DNA of 64,000 bases from Larkinella knui (GTDB taxonomy: Bacteria > Bacteroidota > Bacteroidia > Cytophagales > Spirosomataceae), in the NCBI RefSeq assembly GCF_003858645.1, contig NZ_RQJP01000004.1:372001-436000 (forward strand). The letters are read 5' to 3'. Of this stretch, positions 7,121 to 17,017 are shown in pieces. The notes beneath the pieces are model-generated. The model searched no databases and had not been told where the DNA came from. It saw nothing but the letters and a program-made list of their open reading frames with translations. How positions within the stretch are numbered: the first letter of the stretch is position 1; every line of letters starts with the position of its first letter. The position numbers were made by a program, and so were the translations under genes.

Positions 7121-10066
7121 ATGAAACAATTCCTGTTATCGCTGAGCCTTTTGGTGGCAATCGTGCCGTCGGCAATGGCCCAGAAAGTCGGCACGGCTAC
7201 CGAATGGAAAACCGCTACCAGCAACGGCTACATGTACCGCTACGTTACCAACGACCCGATGCAAACCCGGTTTTATACCCTCAAAAACAAGCTGACGGTT
7301 ATTCTCAGCGTCAATAAAAAAGAGCCGCGCATCTTCACTTTTATACCGACCCGCGCCGGGTCCAACACCGATCCGCGGACCAATACCGGGCTGGCGCATT
7401 ACCTCGAACACATGCTGTTCAAAGGCACCGACCAGTACGGCAGCCTGGACTGGGCGAAGGAAAAACCGCTGCTCGACCAGATCGATGCGCTCTACGAGCG
7501 GTATAACAAAACGACGGATACGGTTCAGCGGAAAGCCATTTACCGGGAAATCGACCAGAAATCGGGCGAGGCCGCTCAATTTGCCATTGCCAATGAGTAC
7601 GATAAAATGACGGCCAACATGGGCGCGCAAAATTCCAATGCGTTTACCAGTTATGAGGTGACGTGTTACCTCGAAGATATTCCGGCCAACGCCCTCGACC
7701 GCTACCTGACCTTGCAGGCCGAGCGGTTCCGGAATCCCGTGCTGCGCATTTTTCATACTGAACTGGAAGCGGTTTACGAAGAAAAAAACCGGAGTCTGGA
7801 CAACGACCCCTGGAAGGTGGAAGAAACGCTGATGGCGGCTTTGTTTCCGGTGCATAACTACGGTCAGCAGACCACCATCGGGACGGTGGAGCACCTCAAA
7901 AATCCGTCGCTGATCGAAATCCGGAACTACTTTAACAATTATTACGTGCCCAATAACATGGCCATCATCATGGCGGGCGATCTGAACCCGGATGAAGTGA
8001 TCCGGAAAATTGACGAGAAATTCAGCTACTGGCAGCCCAAAGAAGTAAAACTATATAATCCGGCCCCCGAAGCACCGCTGACCCAAATTCAGGTCCGGGA
8101 AGTGTTTGGCCCCACGCCCGACAACGTCCGGATTGGCTACCGGATTCCGGGCTCACTCGATGTGAAAGCGTCGCTGCTGGCGACGCTGGCCGACGAAGTG
8201 ATGTCGAACTCGGCGGCCGGTTTGATCGACCTCAACCTGAACAAACAGCAGAAAATTCTGGGGGGCGGTTCGACCATCGAAAAATTGAAAGATTACTCCG
8301 TCTGGACGATGTCGGGCCGGCCCAAAAAAGGACAAACGCTTGAAGAAGTGAAGGATTTGCTCATTGGTCAGGTGGAGAAGTTGAAACGGGGTGAATTCGA
8401 CGAAAAAATCCTGCGGGCCATTGTCAACAACTACAAACTCAATGCCATTCGCGCCCTGGAAAACAATTATAGCCGGGTGGCTCCGATGCTGGATGCGTTT
8501 GTCAATGACAAGGGCGAAAGCTGGGTTAACTACACGCGTCGCCTGGAAGAAATGAGTAAAATCACCAAAAAGGACGTGATGGCTTTTGCCAATCAGTGGT
8601 TTAAAGACAATTACGTAATTGTGTATAAACGCAAAGGGGAGGACAAAAACATCCAGAAAGTAGAAAAACCGGCCATTACGCCCGTTGCCACCAATACCGA
8701 CAAGCAGTCGCCATTTTTGCGGACTGTCAACGAAATTCCGATGGCGCCGATCAAACCGGTCTGGCTCGATTACAAGAAAGACGTGAAGCGCGGCAAAGCC
8801 GGAATGGCGGATGTGCTGTATGCGGCCAATGTGGAAAACGAGATTTTCCGGCTCGGATACCGGTTGAAAATGGGGACCTATCACAGTAAACTGCTGGGGC
8901 TGGCAACGCAATACCTGGCTTTTCTGAGCACGGATAAACTGAGCGCCGAGCAGGTGAGCACCGAGTTTTATAACCTGGCGTGTGCGTATTCCATTCAGGC
9001 CGGAAACGAGTATACGACCATTCGGCTGAGTGGCTTACAGGAAAATTTCGAACCGGCGGTGAAACTGCTCGAAACGCTGCTGAGAACCTGCAAACCCGAT
9101 GAAAAAGCGCTGGAAGAACTCAAAGGGCGGATGCTGAAACAGCGTTCCGACGCCAAACTGAGCAAAGAGTCGATTATGCAGGGCTTGATGCAATACGCGC
9201 AGTATGGCCCTAAAAACCCGTTCAACAACCAGTTGACCAACGATGAACTGCAAAAAGTGACGGCCACGGAGTTGGTGGCTTTCATTCATAACCTGGTCAA
9301 TCTGCCGCACCAGATCATTTACTACGGTCCGAAGCCGCTGGCGGCCTTTGAAAAAGAGATTATACCGTTGCATAAACTGCCTGCTGCTTTCGCCACTGTT
9401 CCCCAAAAACAACCCTTCAGGCAGGTGCCGCAGAGCGAAAACCAGGTGCTGTTTGCGGACTATGACATGGTGCAGTCCGAAATTTCGTGGGTGCGCAACA
9501 CCCGGGCGTTCGATCCGGCCCAAACGCCCATCGTTGAGTTTTTCAATAATTACTTCGGGGGCGGTATGGCCTCGGTGGTTTTCCAGACGCTCCGCGAGTC
9601 GAAAGCGCTGGCCTATTCGACGTATGCTTATTACGGCACGCCCGACAAAAAAGATGAACAATACACGCTGGTGGGCTACATTGGCAGTCAGGCCGATAAA
9701 CTGCCCGAAGCCGTTGCCGGGATGAACGACTTGCTGAACGCGCTGCCCGAATCGCCGGTGGCGCTGGATGCGGCCCGGAAAGGGATGAAAAAAGGGTACG
9801 AAACGGAGCGGATTCTACAGGATGCGGTTATTTACAGTTACCTGGCCGCCCAGGAAAAAGGCCTCGATTACGACGAGCGCCAGAAAATTTACGACGCCCT
9901 CGACCAGCTCAGCTACTCCGACCTCAAGAAGTTCAGTGATGAGCAGTTGGCCAACAAACCGTATACGTACTGCATTGTGGCCTCGGAAAAGCGGGTGAAT
10001 CCGGAGCAGCTGACCAAATACGGTACCGTTAAAAAAGTGTCGCTGGAAGAAATTTTCGGGTATTAG
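7121..10066 (+). CDS. M16 family zinc metallopeptidase, tandem-domain
   Basis: A 981-residue secreted peptidase. I chose the ATG at 7121 because it opens a clear signal peptide (FLLSLSLLVAIVPSAMAQ); an upstream start at 6884 would run through the preceding gene and the inverted repeat. The inverted zinc motif HxxEH is present as His93-Tyr-Leu-Glu-His97 (HYLEHMLFKGT), with the downstream acidic ligand region ELEAVYEEKN at about 214-222. The second M16 domain, from about residue 560, lacks a zinc motif, as usual, and contains the FFNNYFGGGMASVVFQTLRES block that shapes the closed chamber. Members degrade peptides in the periplasm. Its stop overlaps the stop of the convergent glycosyltransferase gene. 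Confidence 0.92.
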   Translation: MKQFLLSLSLLVAIVPSAMAQKVGTATEWKTATSNGYMYRYVTNDPMQTRFYTLKNKLTVILSVNKKEPRIFTFIPTRAGSNTDPRTNTGLAHYLEHMLFKGTDQYGSLDWAKEKPLLDQIDALYERYNKTTDTVQRKAIYREIDQKSGEAAQFAIANEYDKMTANMGAQNSNAFTSYEVTCYLEDIPANALDRYLTLQAERFRNPVLRIFHTELEAVYEEKNRSLDNDPWKVEETLMAALFPVHNYGQQTTIGTVEHLKNPSLIEIRNYFNNYYVPNNMAIIMAGDLNPDEVIRKIDEKFSYWQPKEVKLYNPAPEAPLTQIQVREVFGPTPDNVRIGYRIPGSLDVKASLLATLADEVMSNSAAGLIDLNLNKQQKILGGGSTIEKLKDYSVWTMSGRPKKGQTLEEVKDLLIGQVEKLKRGEFDEKILRAIVNNYKLNAIRALENNYSRVAPMLDAFVNDKGESWVNYTRRLEEMSKITKKDVMAFANQWFKDNYVIVYKRKGEDKNIQKVEKPAITPVATNTDKQSPFLRTVNEIPMAPIKPVWLDYKKDVKRGKAGMADVLYAANVENEIFRLGYRLKMGTYHSKLLGLATQYLAFLSTDKLSAEQVSTEFYNLACAYSIQAGNEYTTIRLSGLQENFEPAVKLLETLLRTCKPDEKALEELKGRMLKQRSDAKLSKESIMQGLMQYAQYGPKNPFNNQLTNDELQKVTATELVAFIHNLVNLPHQIIYYGPKPLAAFEKEIIPLHKLPAAFATVPQKQPFRQVPQSENQVLFADYDMVQSEISWVRNTRAFDPAQTPIVEFFNNYFGGGMASVVFQTLRESKALAYSTYAYYGTPDKKDEQYTLVGYIGSQADKLPEAVAGMNDLLNALPESPVALDAARKGMKKGYETERILQDAVIYSYLAAQEKGLDYDERQKIYDALDQLSYSDLKKFSDEQLANKPYTYCIVASEKRVNPEQLTKYGTVKKVSLEEIFGY

Positions 10067-11550
10067 CCTTTGATTCGTGCATGAATCAGGCTGTATAAAA
10101 ATACAAGCCCGAAGCCGGCGGCCAGCATGACATGGAAAATCAACATATTGTATTGGTGGAAATAAAACCCCAGACCAATACCGAACAGAAAATACAGCAT
10201 CAGAACACCTTCCGAGAAGGTTAGCCAGTTGAGGGTGGGCGCCAGATCGATGCGCAGGTATTTATTGCTGCGCCAGTTTTCGCCGTCGGCTTTTACGTTG
10301 AATTTTGGCGTTCGGACAAAGGGCGTTTTCCGACCGGCAAACCCTTCAATGACGGCAATGGTGTTGTGCAGCGACAAGCCCATCATCAGGGAAGAATACA
10401 TCGGAAAATAATAAAGTCCCAGCTGTTCGAGCTTCCCCTTTCGCTCCAGCCAGAACGGAATCCCGTAAAAAAGCAGCAGGATGAGCAGGTTGAGCTGAAA
10501 AAAGCCGAGCAGCAGGAACACCGATTGGTATTCCGGATGGCGAACCCGAATGTACAATACCGGTACGCTCAGCAAGCCGAGCAGCAGAATGAGAATAAAC
10601 GTTGAACTGCTGAGCAGATGAAAAAAAGCGTGTAGTTTGATCCGAAACGGCACATGCGGAGCGCGTAACATCGTCAGCATCAGCTTTCGGGCACATTCGG
10701 CCGCCCCTTTCATCCAGCGGTATTGCTGCGATTTGAGCGCATTCATCGCCACCGGCAACTCGGCCGGAGAGCCAATATCTTCACGATACACAAACTGCCA
10801 GCCTTTCAGCTGGGCGCGGTAGCTCAGATCCAGATCTTCGGTTAGGGTGTCACTGCTCCAACTGCCCGCGTCGAGGATGGCTGCTTTTCGCCAGACCCCG
10901 GCTGTTCCGTTGAAATTCATGAAATATCCCTCCGCATTGCGTCCGCCCTGTTCAACAAAAAAATGGGCATTGAGCCCAAAAGCTTGTAGTTGCGTTAATA
11001 TCGAATAATCTTCATTGAGGTGCGTCCAGCGGGTTTGTACAATGCCGACTTTCGGATTTTCAAAATGCGGAATGACCTTGAGCAGAAAATCCGGCTCCGG
11101 CATGAAGTCGGCATCAAAAATGGCCATGAATTCGCCTTTCGCCCGTTCCAGCCCGTACGCCAGGGCACCCGCTTTAAACCCTTTCCGTTCCGGTCGGCGG
11201 ATGTGTTGAATATCAATCCCCAGCAGCTGATACTGCGCCACTTTATCAGCAATGATCCCGACGGTTTCATCCGTTGAATCATCCAGCACCTGAATTTCAA
11301 ACCGGGAACGCGGATAGTTCAGATCGACCACCGAGTCGATGAGCCGGGCGGCTACATACAGCTCATTATAAACCGGAAGCTGCACGGTTACGTACGGGAG
11401 GGTTTCGGTCTGGGGCTCTGAATACGCCCTGAAAGAGGCTTTTTTGCGTTTGGAACGCAGGTAACTGAAAATCAAACTTAATTGTCCACAATTGTACGCA
11501 AACAACAACAGCAGAACTAACGCATAAATCGCTAAAATAAACACTTCCAT
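10063..11550 (-). CDS. Cellulose-synthase-like glycosyltransferase, family 2
   Basis: A 495-residue processive-type GT2. There is one membrane helix at about 3-22, then the catalytic domain: VQLPVYNE, LDDSTDET, the metal-binding FDADFMPEPDF, the catalytic-base region TEDLDLS, and QQYRWMKG corresponding to the QxxRW motif of polymerising enzymes. About four helices follow (roughly 305-490). No PilZ domain is visible, so it differs from BcsA. It probably makes or extends an exopolysaccharide or glycolipid across the inner membrane; donor and product are unknown. No bcs partner genes are adjacent. The sequence GGGAGGATGG lies just before the ATG, an unusually strong Shine-Dalgarno-like stretch for this phylum. 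Confidence 0.88.
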   Translation of the reverse strand: MEVFILAIYALVLLLLFAYNCGQLSLIFSYLRSKRKKASFRAYSEPQTETLPYVTVQLPVYNELYVAARLIDSVVDLNYPRSRFEIQVLDDSTDETVGIIADKVAQYQLLGIDIQHIRRPERKGFKAGALAYGLERAKGEFMAIFDADFMPEPDFLLKVIPHFENPKVGIVQTRWTHLNEDYSILTQLQAFGLNAHFFVEQGGRNAEGYFMNFNGTAGVWRKAAILDAGSWSSDTLTEDLDLSYRAQLKGWQFVYREDIGSPAELPVAMNALKSQQYRWMKGAAECARKLMLTMLRAPHVPFRIKLHAFFHLLSSSTFILILLLGLLSVPVLYIRVRHPEYQSVFLLLGFFQLNLLILLLFYGIPFWLERKGKLEQLGLYYFPMYSSLMMGLSLHNTIAVIEGFAGRKTPFVRTPKFNVKADGENWRSNKYLRIDLAPTLNWLTFSEGVLMLYFLFGIGLGFYFHQYNMLIFHVMLAAGFGLVFLYSLIHARIKG

Positions 11551-12026
11551 TCTTCCATCCTCCCTTTAAATCAACTCCGGGAGAACTCCGGGATTCGTTT
11601 TTTGTTTGCCGCAGAAAAATATCTTTATCAGAAGGTCCAAAGCGGTGAAATCCGTAGCCGATTGGCCTTAAAAGATAAGATTTCGAATTCTTTACATGAT
11701 AGTATGAGTAAATGTGTAGCCAGATTTCTTTTAGTAGAAAAAGGCAATAAAATAGACGATTGTTTTAAAATCAAAGCCGCGAATTCGCTCTGAAAACAAG
11801 CCGCCAATACCGTATCGTCCACCTCAATTGACCTTGAATGGGCGTACGGCCCGGTCAATCTTCAACTGTAAACAGGAGCTGCCTAGACAGCAGATTGGCC
11901 ATCATCTGGCACAAACTCCAATTTTCCACGTGTATCTTTTAATTCTTAACTAAAACCAACGGTGTGAAAAAAAGTCGCCATTTATGGCGGCAGTATGTAC
12001 TGACTAACAACCCTTTACTGATTATT
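11551..12026. other. Divergent intergenic region upstream of susC
   Basis: A 476-base gap between the divergent glycosyltransferase and susC genes. I see no convincing gene; a 63-codon frame at 11602 has a TTG start and no recognisable features. Two structures are visible: a direct repeat of AACTCCGGGA near 11573-11592, and a dyad ATTGACC/GGTCAAT (11826-11832 and 11853-11859) that could bind a regulator. TATCTTTT at 11933-11940 is an imperfect -7 element for susC. Confidence 0.4.
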
Positions 12027-15000
12027 ATGAAACGTAAATTTCTACTATCCACATGGCCATCGGCCACTCGAAAAATGGCCTGCGTACTCCTGCATATAGC
12101 CGTGAGTACCCCGATTCTGGCCCATTCTGCTGGCTCCGTTCCGGCCCATTCAAGCCTGGCCGCGGTTGTTGATGAGTCGATTTCGGGGAAAATAACCGAC
12201 GAAAAAGGCGAGGGCCTGCCGGGCGTGAGCCTGATCGTCAAAGGCACCACCCGGGGCACGACAACCGACAACAACGGTCAGTATAAGTTAACCGTACCCG
12301 ACGGAAAAGCCGTCCTGATTGTGAGTTTTGTGGGCTACCAGCGGCAGGAAATTACCATCAACAACCGGTCGGTCATCGATATTCAGCTGGCTGTCGATGA
12401 CAAGAGCCTGGAAGAAGTGGTGGTGGTTGGGTATGGAGTTCAGAAAAAAGTGAACCTGACCGGTGCGGTCTCGACCATCGACTCGAAAGCCCTCGAAAAC
12501 CGCCCCACGAGTAACCTGGCAACCGGTTTGCAGGGCGTAACACCGGGTCTGATCATCACCCGTCAGAACGGCCAGCCCGGCCGCGAAAACATTGCCATTC
12601 AGATTCGGGGGGCTACGTCTGCCAACGGAAACGTGAACCCGCTGGTGTTGCTCGATGGCGTGAGCGTGCCGATCAGCACGATGCAAACTATGAACCCCAA
12701 CGATGTCGAAAGCATCAGCGTGCTGAAAGATGCCGCTGCGGCCGCCATTTACGGCGCTCAGGCAGCTGGCGGGGTTATTCTGATCACCACCAAAAAAGGG
12801 AAATCCGGAAAAGTGACGTTCGATTACCTGGCGCAACAGGGCGTCGACTGGGGAATCAACATTCCGGGCCGGATGTCACTTCTGGAAGAGGCCCAGTTTT
12901 CCAACCTCGCCCGCATCAATTCGGGTAGTGCGCCGGAATACACCGACCTCGAAATGGAAAACATCCGGAACGGCGTTCCCTACAGCGTCAATCCGGCCGA
13001 TACCAGCACGTATCTCTATTACAACCAGACTCCGATTGCCAAAAGCGTTCTGCGGAGATACACCTCCATGTCGACCCACAACCTGACGGCGCGGGGCGGT
13101 ACGGACAAGTTGAACTTCCTGCTTTCGGGCGGTTATTACAACAAGCAGGGCGTTTTCAAGGTCGGTTCCGATAATTACAAGCGGTATAATCTGCGGCTTA
13201 ATCTGGGTTCGCAACTGACCAAACACATTTCGCTCGACAGCCGGCTTTCGTATTCGAACGAGCGCACGAAAAGCCCATCGACCGATGCCAACAACAGTGG
13301 GTTGATGTACCAGGTGCTGCGTTCCCGCACCCGAAACCCCATGTTTACGCCCGAAGGCCGGTACAATACCGCCAACGGAACCTATGCAACCCTGGCCGAA
13401 GGCGGGTATGACAACTACAACCGGAATTTTTTCGATGGCGTGTTCACGATGACAGCCGCCAATTTTGTGAAGGGCCTGCAACTGCGGGCGGTGGCCGGAA
13501 CGCAATACCGCCGGGGTGACCGGCAGATTTTCTTCCGCACCGTGCCTCTGTGGGCTAAATCGAAGGTGGCCAGCTACATCAACCAGATCAATTCGTACGA
13601 AATCCGAAACGAGCTGACCAAAAATACCAACATCCAGTTTCTGGCGAACTACGATTTTAAACTGGGCGAGAAGCATAATTTCGGCTTCTTTGCGGGCTAT
13701 CAGTGGGAAGCGTATCGGGAAGACAACCTGTTCTCGAAAGCAACCAACCTGGTCAGCAACGACCTGCCGACGCTGAACCTGGGCGACGATAAAACCAAGA
13801 GCAACGGCCAGACCATCAACACCTACGCGTTTCAGTCGGTATTTGGACGCTTCAATTACAACTACGATGACAAATACCTGCTGGAGGCTACCCTGCGACT
13901 GGATGAAAGTTCGAAACTGGCCCCGGGCCTGCGGCAGAAGTTTTTCCCGGCGGCTTCGGTGGGCTGGAACGTACACCGCGAATCCTGGTTTAGCGATGCC
14001 GTGCCGTTTGTTTCCGAGCTGAAGCTGCGCGGGTCCTGGGGCCGTCTCGGTGGCGCTTTAGGCTCGACCATTGGTTACTACGACTACCTCAGCCAGTTGA
14101 CGCGCGGCAATGCCCTGGTGTTGGGTGACTCGCGGACTTCGTACATCTATCAGGGCTCCATTCCGTCGGCCAATCTGTCGTGGGAAACCATCGAAACCAC
14201 CAACGGCGGTCTGGATCTGGGCTTTTTCCAGAACCGCCTTCAGTTCAGTGGCGATTATTACGTGAAGTTTAACCGCAACATGCTGACGGCGCAGCAGTTA
14301 CCGGGTACCATCGGGATTGGAACGCCCCGCAAAAATACCGGTGAGCTGAAATCGTGGGGCTGGGAAACCGAAATTCGCTACCGGGATCGCATTGGCAAGG
14401 ACTTCACGTATTCGGTGGCCGTCAATTTGTCGGACAACAACAACCGGCTCATCAGTTTCTCCAACCGCAACGTGGTTGGTTCCGGCACCAACGGCCTGAT
14501 CGAAGGCTATCCGCTGAACACCATCTGGGGGTATGAAACGGCGGGCTATTTCCAGACTGCCGACGAAGTGAAAGGCTGGGCTTTTCAGGACAACCGGACC
14601 GGGGTGGGTGATGTCAAATACGTCGACAAAGATGGCGACAAGCGGCTGTCGGTCGGGAAAGGAACCGTGGCCGATCATGGCGATCTGGTGCTGCTGGGAA
14701 CGACCAACCCCCGCTATCTTTTCGGCGTAACACTGGGAGCGCAGTGGAAAGGCTTCGATCTGTCGGTTTTTGTTCAGGGCGTGGGCAAGCGGAGCTACCG
14801 GTCGACGGCCGAATCCATCGCACCCTTGCTGGTAACGTGGAAGCAGCCGCTGGCGATTCACCGCGACTATTGGACGCCCGAAAACCAGGACGCCCTGTTC
14901 CCACGGCCTTATACCGGTGCCACGCACAACTATGTTTCGTCTGACAAATGGACACTGAATGCGAGTTACGCCCGGTTGAAAAACATTCAGGTTGGCTACA

Positions 15001-15191
15001 CCCTGCCAGCAACGCTGACGCAAAAGCTTAAGATTTCGCGGGCGCGGTTCTTTTTTTCCGGACAGGATATCCTGACCATTTCCGGTCTGGGAGCCTTCCA
15101 GGGCTATTTCGATCCGGAAACCCGCGATGGCGTTGAGAACGACTATCCATTTTTTGCCACAGCTTCGCTGGGTCTGAATGTATCGTTCTAA
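12027..15191 (+). CDS. SusC/RagA-family TonB-linked outer membrane protein
   Basis: A 1054-residue TonB-dependent importer. I prefer the ATG at 12027 (MKRKFLLSTW) over a GTG at 11964, as it gives a signal peptide of usual size. After the signal comes the carboxypeptidase-D-like domain (ISGKITDEKGEGLPGVSLIV, about 48-125). The plug domain starts at EEVVVVGYGVQKK and contains SVLKDAAAAAIYGAQAAGGV and ILITTKKG. A large beta-barrel follows, ending in an aromatic C-terminus (SLGLNVSF). The VVVGYG motif places it in the classic glycan-importing SusC group. It is followed by its SusD partner after 27 bases, then by SGNH and PVC-haem genes, which suggests a carbohydrate-use operon. Substrate unknown. 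Confidence 0.93.
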   Translation: MKRKFLLSTWPSATRKMACVLLHIAVSTPILAHSAGSVPAHSSLAAVVDESISGKITDEKGEGLPGVSLIVKGTTRGTTTDNNGQYKLTVPDGKAVLIVSFVGYQRQEITINNRSVIDIQLAVDDKSLEEVVVVGYGVQKKVNLTGAVSTIDSKALENRPTSNLATGLQGVTPGLIITRQNGQPGRENIAIQIRGATSANGNVNPLVLLDGVSVPISTMQTMNPNDVESISVLKDAAAAAIYGAQAAGGVILITTKKGKSGKVTFDYLAQQGVDWGINIPGRMSLLEEAQFSNLARINSGSAPEYTDLEMENIRNGVPYSVNPADTSTYLYYNQTPIAKSVLRRYTSMSTHNLTARGGTDKLNFLLSGGYYNKQGVFKVGSDNYKRYNLRLNLGSQLTKHISLDSRLSYSNERTKSPSTDANNSGLMYQVLRSRTRNPMFTPEGRYNTANGTYATLAEGGYDNYNRNFFDGVFTMTAANFVKGLQLRAVAGTQYRRGDRQIFFRTVPLWAKSKVASYINQINSYEIRNELTKNTNIQFLANYDFKLGEKHNFGFFAGYQWEAYREDNLFSKATNLVSNDLPTLNLGDDKTKSNGQTINTYAFQSVFGRFNYNYDDKYLLEATLRLDESSKLAPGLRQKFFPAASVGWNVHRESWFSDAVPFVSELKLRGSWGRLGGALGSTIGYYDYLSQLTRGNALVLGDSRTSYIYQGSIPSANLSWETIETTNGGLDLGFFQNRLQFSGDYYVKFNRNMLTAQQLPGTIGIGTPRKNTGELKSWGWETEIRYRDRIGKDFTYSVAVNLSDNNNRLISFSNRNVVGSGTNGLIEGYPLNTIWGYETAGYFQTADEVKGWAFQDNRTGVGDVKYVDKDGDKRLSVGKGTVADHGDLVLLGTTNPRYLFGVTLGAQWKGFDLSVFVQGVGKRSYRSTAESIAPLLVTWKQPLAIHRDYWTPENQDALFPRPYTGATHNYVSSDKWTLNASYARLKNIQVGYTLPATLTQKLKISRARFFFSGQDILTISGLGAFQGYFDPETRDGVENDYPFFATASLGLNVSF

Positions 15192-15218
15192 TTTTCAATG
15201 GTTTAAAGAGACTTTCTT

Positions 15219-16838
15219 ATGAAATTGCCTATAAAAAACACCCTGTTTACGGCCTTGCTGCTGACCGGTCTGGCCGCCTGTGAAGTCGATCGGTTGCCCG
15301 AAACGAACATCAGTGATGAAACCTTCTGGAAGACAGAATCGGACATCAAAACCGCTAATAACTACCTGTATACGTTTTTGCCCGCTTTTAATACGGAGGA
15401 TAACTGGTCGGACGATGCTTTTGGTCTGGCTTCCAATAACATCAGCGACGGTTCGCGGCTGGCTCCGGCAACGGCTACTGGTGATTACAACACACCATAC
15501 AACCTGATTCGGGCGGCTAATAACATCCTGGAAAAAGCCCCCCGTGCTGCCGGGGCGGTTACGCCCGCAACGCTGGACCGGTATCTGGCCGAAGCCCGGT
15601 TTTTCCGGGCCTGGTCGTATTTTTCACTGGTGCAGAAATACGGCGGTGTGCCACTCATTCTGAAGACGTTGACCGATACGTCGCCGGAACTGGTTACACC
15701 CGCGGCAACCCGGGACGAAGTTCTGGCCCAAATTTATCAGGATCTTGATTTTGCCGCTCAGAAACTGCCCACACCCACGGCGCTGGGGGCGGCTGATTAT
15801 GGGCGCATCTCCAACACGGCGGCACTCGCTTTCAAGGCGCGGGTGGCGCTGTTTGAAGGAACCCGGGCGAAGTTTCATAAATACGGCGAACCCACCAAAC
15901 ACCTGACGCTGGCCGTCGCAGCGGCTAAGGCCGTGATCGACAGCAAGGAACACGATTTGTTCAGCAATTATTTCAACCTGTTCCAACTGGCTGGCGAAGG
16001 GCGTCAAAACCGGGAAAACATCATCGTTCGGCAGTATGGCGTATCCAATACGGATCGGGTTTCGACCCACGCCTATTTCAGAAGCAGCCTGGAAACGGGG
16101 AACATGAATCCAACCCGCAGCCTGGCCGATTCGTATTTGATGAAAGACGGTTTGCCGATTACAAAATCGCCTTTGTACAAGGCCCCGGTTAAATCGGTGG
16201 ATGTTTTTGCCAATCGGGATACGCGCATGAGCGACACGTTTTTGAAAGCCGGTGATCCGTATATGACCACCAAACCGGTTTTTGATATTGCCAATCTGGT
16301 TTTCAACAAAACCGGGTTTACGTTCCGCAAATACGCCAACATCGACGACTGGAACACGCAGGCATCGACCATCGACCGGGCTCTGCTCCGCTATGCGGAA
16401 GTGCTGGTTACCTATGCCGAGGCCAAATACGAACTGGACGGGGCCATCACCGACGCCGACCTGGATCTGACCATCAACCGGCTCCGGGCGCGGGGTGGCG
16501 TTGCTAAGCTCACCAATGCGCTGGTTACGGCCAATGCGCTCGACATGCGGGAGGAAATCCGGCGCGAACGCCGGGTTGAACTGGCGCAGGAAGGCTTCCG
16601 CTACTGGGACCTCATCCGCTGGAAAACCGCCGAAACCGAGCTGACCAAACCGGTGCTGGGTAACTACTTCTTTAAATCCGAATACGTATCGTCGACGGTC
16701 AATCTGACGCCGGATAATTACATCCTGGTGCAGGCTGCCAGCTTCCGCAAGTTCGATCCGGCCAAGGACTACCTCTGGCCGTTCCCGGTGAATGAAATTG
16801 CCCTGAATCCGGAGCTGAAACAGAATCCGGGCTGGTAA
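15219..16838 (+). CDS. RagB/SusD family nutrient-binding lipoprotein
   Basis: A 539-residue surface lipoprotein; the signal ends LLTGLAAC with lipidated Cys21. It has the SusD N-terminal region (ETNISDETFWKTESDIKTANNYLYTF), the TPR-like ARFFRAWSYFSLVQKYGGVPLI segment and the C-terminal RAGGVAKL ... EIRRERRVELAQEGFRYWDLIRWK block of the PF07980 domain. It ends with LWPFPVNEIALNPELKQNPGW, the usual SusD ending. It forms the lid of the SusC transporter encoded just upstream. A strong terminator follows. Confidence 0.94.
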   Translation: MKLPIKNTLFTALLLTGLAACEVDRLPETNISDETFWKTESDIKTANNYLYTFLPAFNTEDNWSDDAFGLASNNISDGSRLAPATATGDYNTPYNLIRAANNILEKAPRAAGAVTPATLDRYLAEARFFRAWSYFSLVQKYGGVPLILKTLTDTSPELVTPAATRDEVLAQIYQDLDFAAQKLPTPTALGAADYGRISNTAALAFKARVALFEGTRAKFHKYGEPTKHLTLAVAAAKAVIDSKEHDLFSNYFNLFQLAGEGRQNRENIIVRQYGVSNTDRVSTHAYFRSSLETGNMNPTRSLADSYLMKDGLPITKSPLYKAPVKSVDVFANRDTRMSDTFLKAGDPYMTTKPVFDIANLVFNKTGFTFRKYANIDDWNTQASTIDRALLRYAEVLVTYAEAKYELDGAITDADLDLTINRLRARGGVAKLTNALVTANALDMREEIRRERRVELAQEGFRYWDLIRWKTAETELTKPVLGNYFFKSEYVSSTVNLTPDNYILVQAASFRKFDPAKDYLWPFPVNEIALNPELKQNPGW

Positions 16839-16856
16839 ACTAGTGTGAGAACGTGC

Positions 16857-16901
16857 AGGCTGTGGGCTTACCCGGATTGGGAAGGTCCACAGCCTTTTTT
16901 T
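16857..16901 (+). terminator. Rho-independent terminator after susD
   Basis: Stem arms AGGCTGTGG (16857-16865) and CCACAGCCT (16887-16895) are followed by a run of T up to 16901. A second GC-rich hairpin (16911-16918 with 16926-16933) lies just downstream. The terminator suggests that the SGNH gene at 17018 is at least partly transcribed separately from susCD. Confidence 0.8.
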
Positions 16902-17017
16902 GGAAGGCCAACGGAGCCGGCGGGCGGCTCCGTTGCTTGTCAAACCCGTCGATATTTTTCCTTAAAAAGGTGATTATTAAACCAATTAAGCCAATATTCG
17001 CAGTAAAATAAAAATGC

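Noticed and set aside
10063-10066. Overlapping stop codons of the M16 and glycosyltransferase genes
   Set aside because: The shared TTAG is a common result of tight convergent packing and needs no special explanation.
11602-11793. 63-codon frame in the susC upstream region
   Set aside because: TTG start, no hydrophobic or domain features, and no promoter; not distinguishable from chance.
11964-12026. GTG start for the first SusC
   Set aside because: It would put 21 extra residues before an already complete signal peptide at 12027.
12876-13976. 366-codon minus-strand frame opposite susC
   Set aside because: Antisense shadow of the TonB-linked receptor with no recognisable domain.
15624-16943. 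Long open frame (439 codons) on the minus strand opposite susD
   Set aside because: It lies entirely antisense to a clear SusD gene, and its product is Arg/Gln/Val-rich with no motif; it is a by-product of codon bias in a GC-richer gene.
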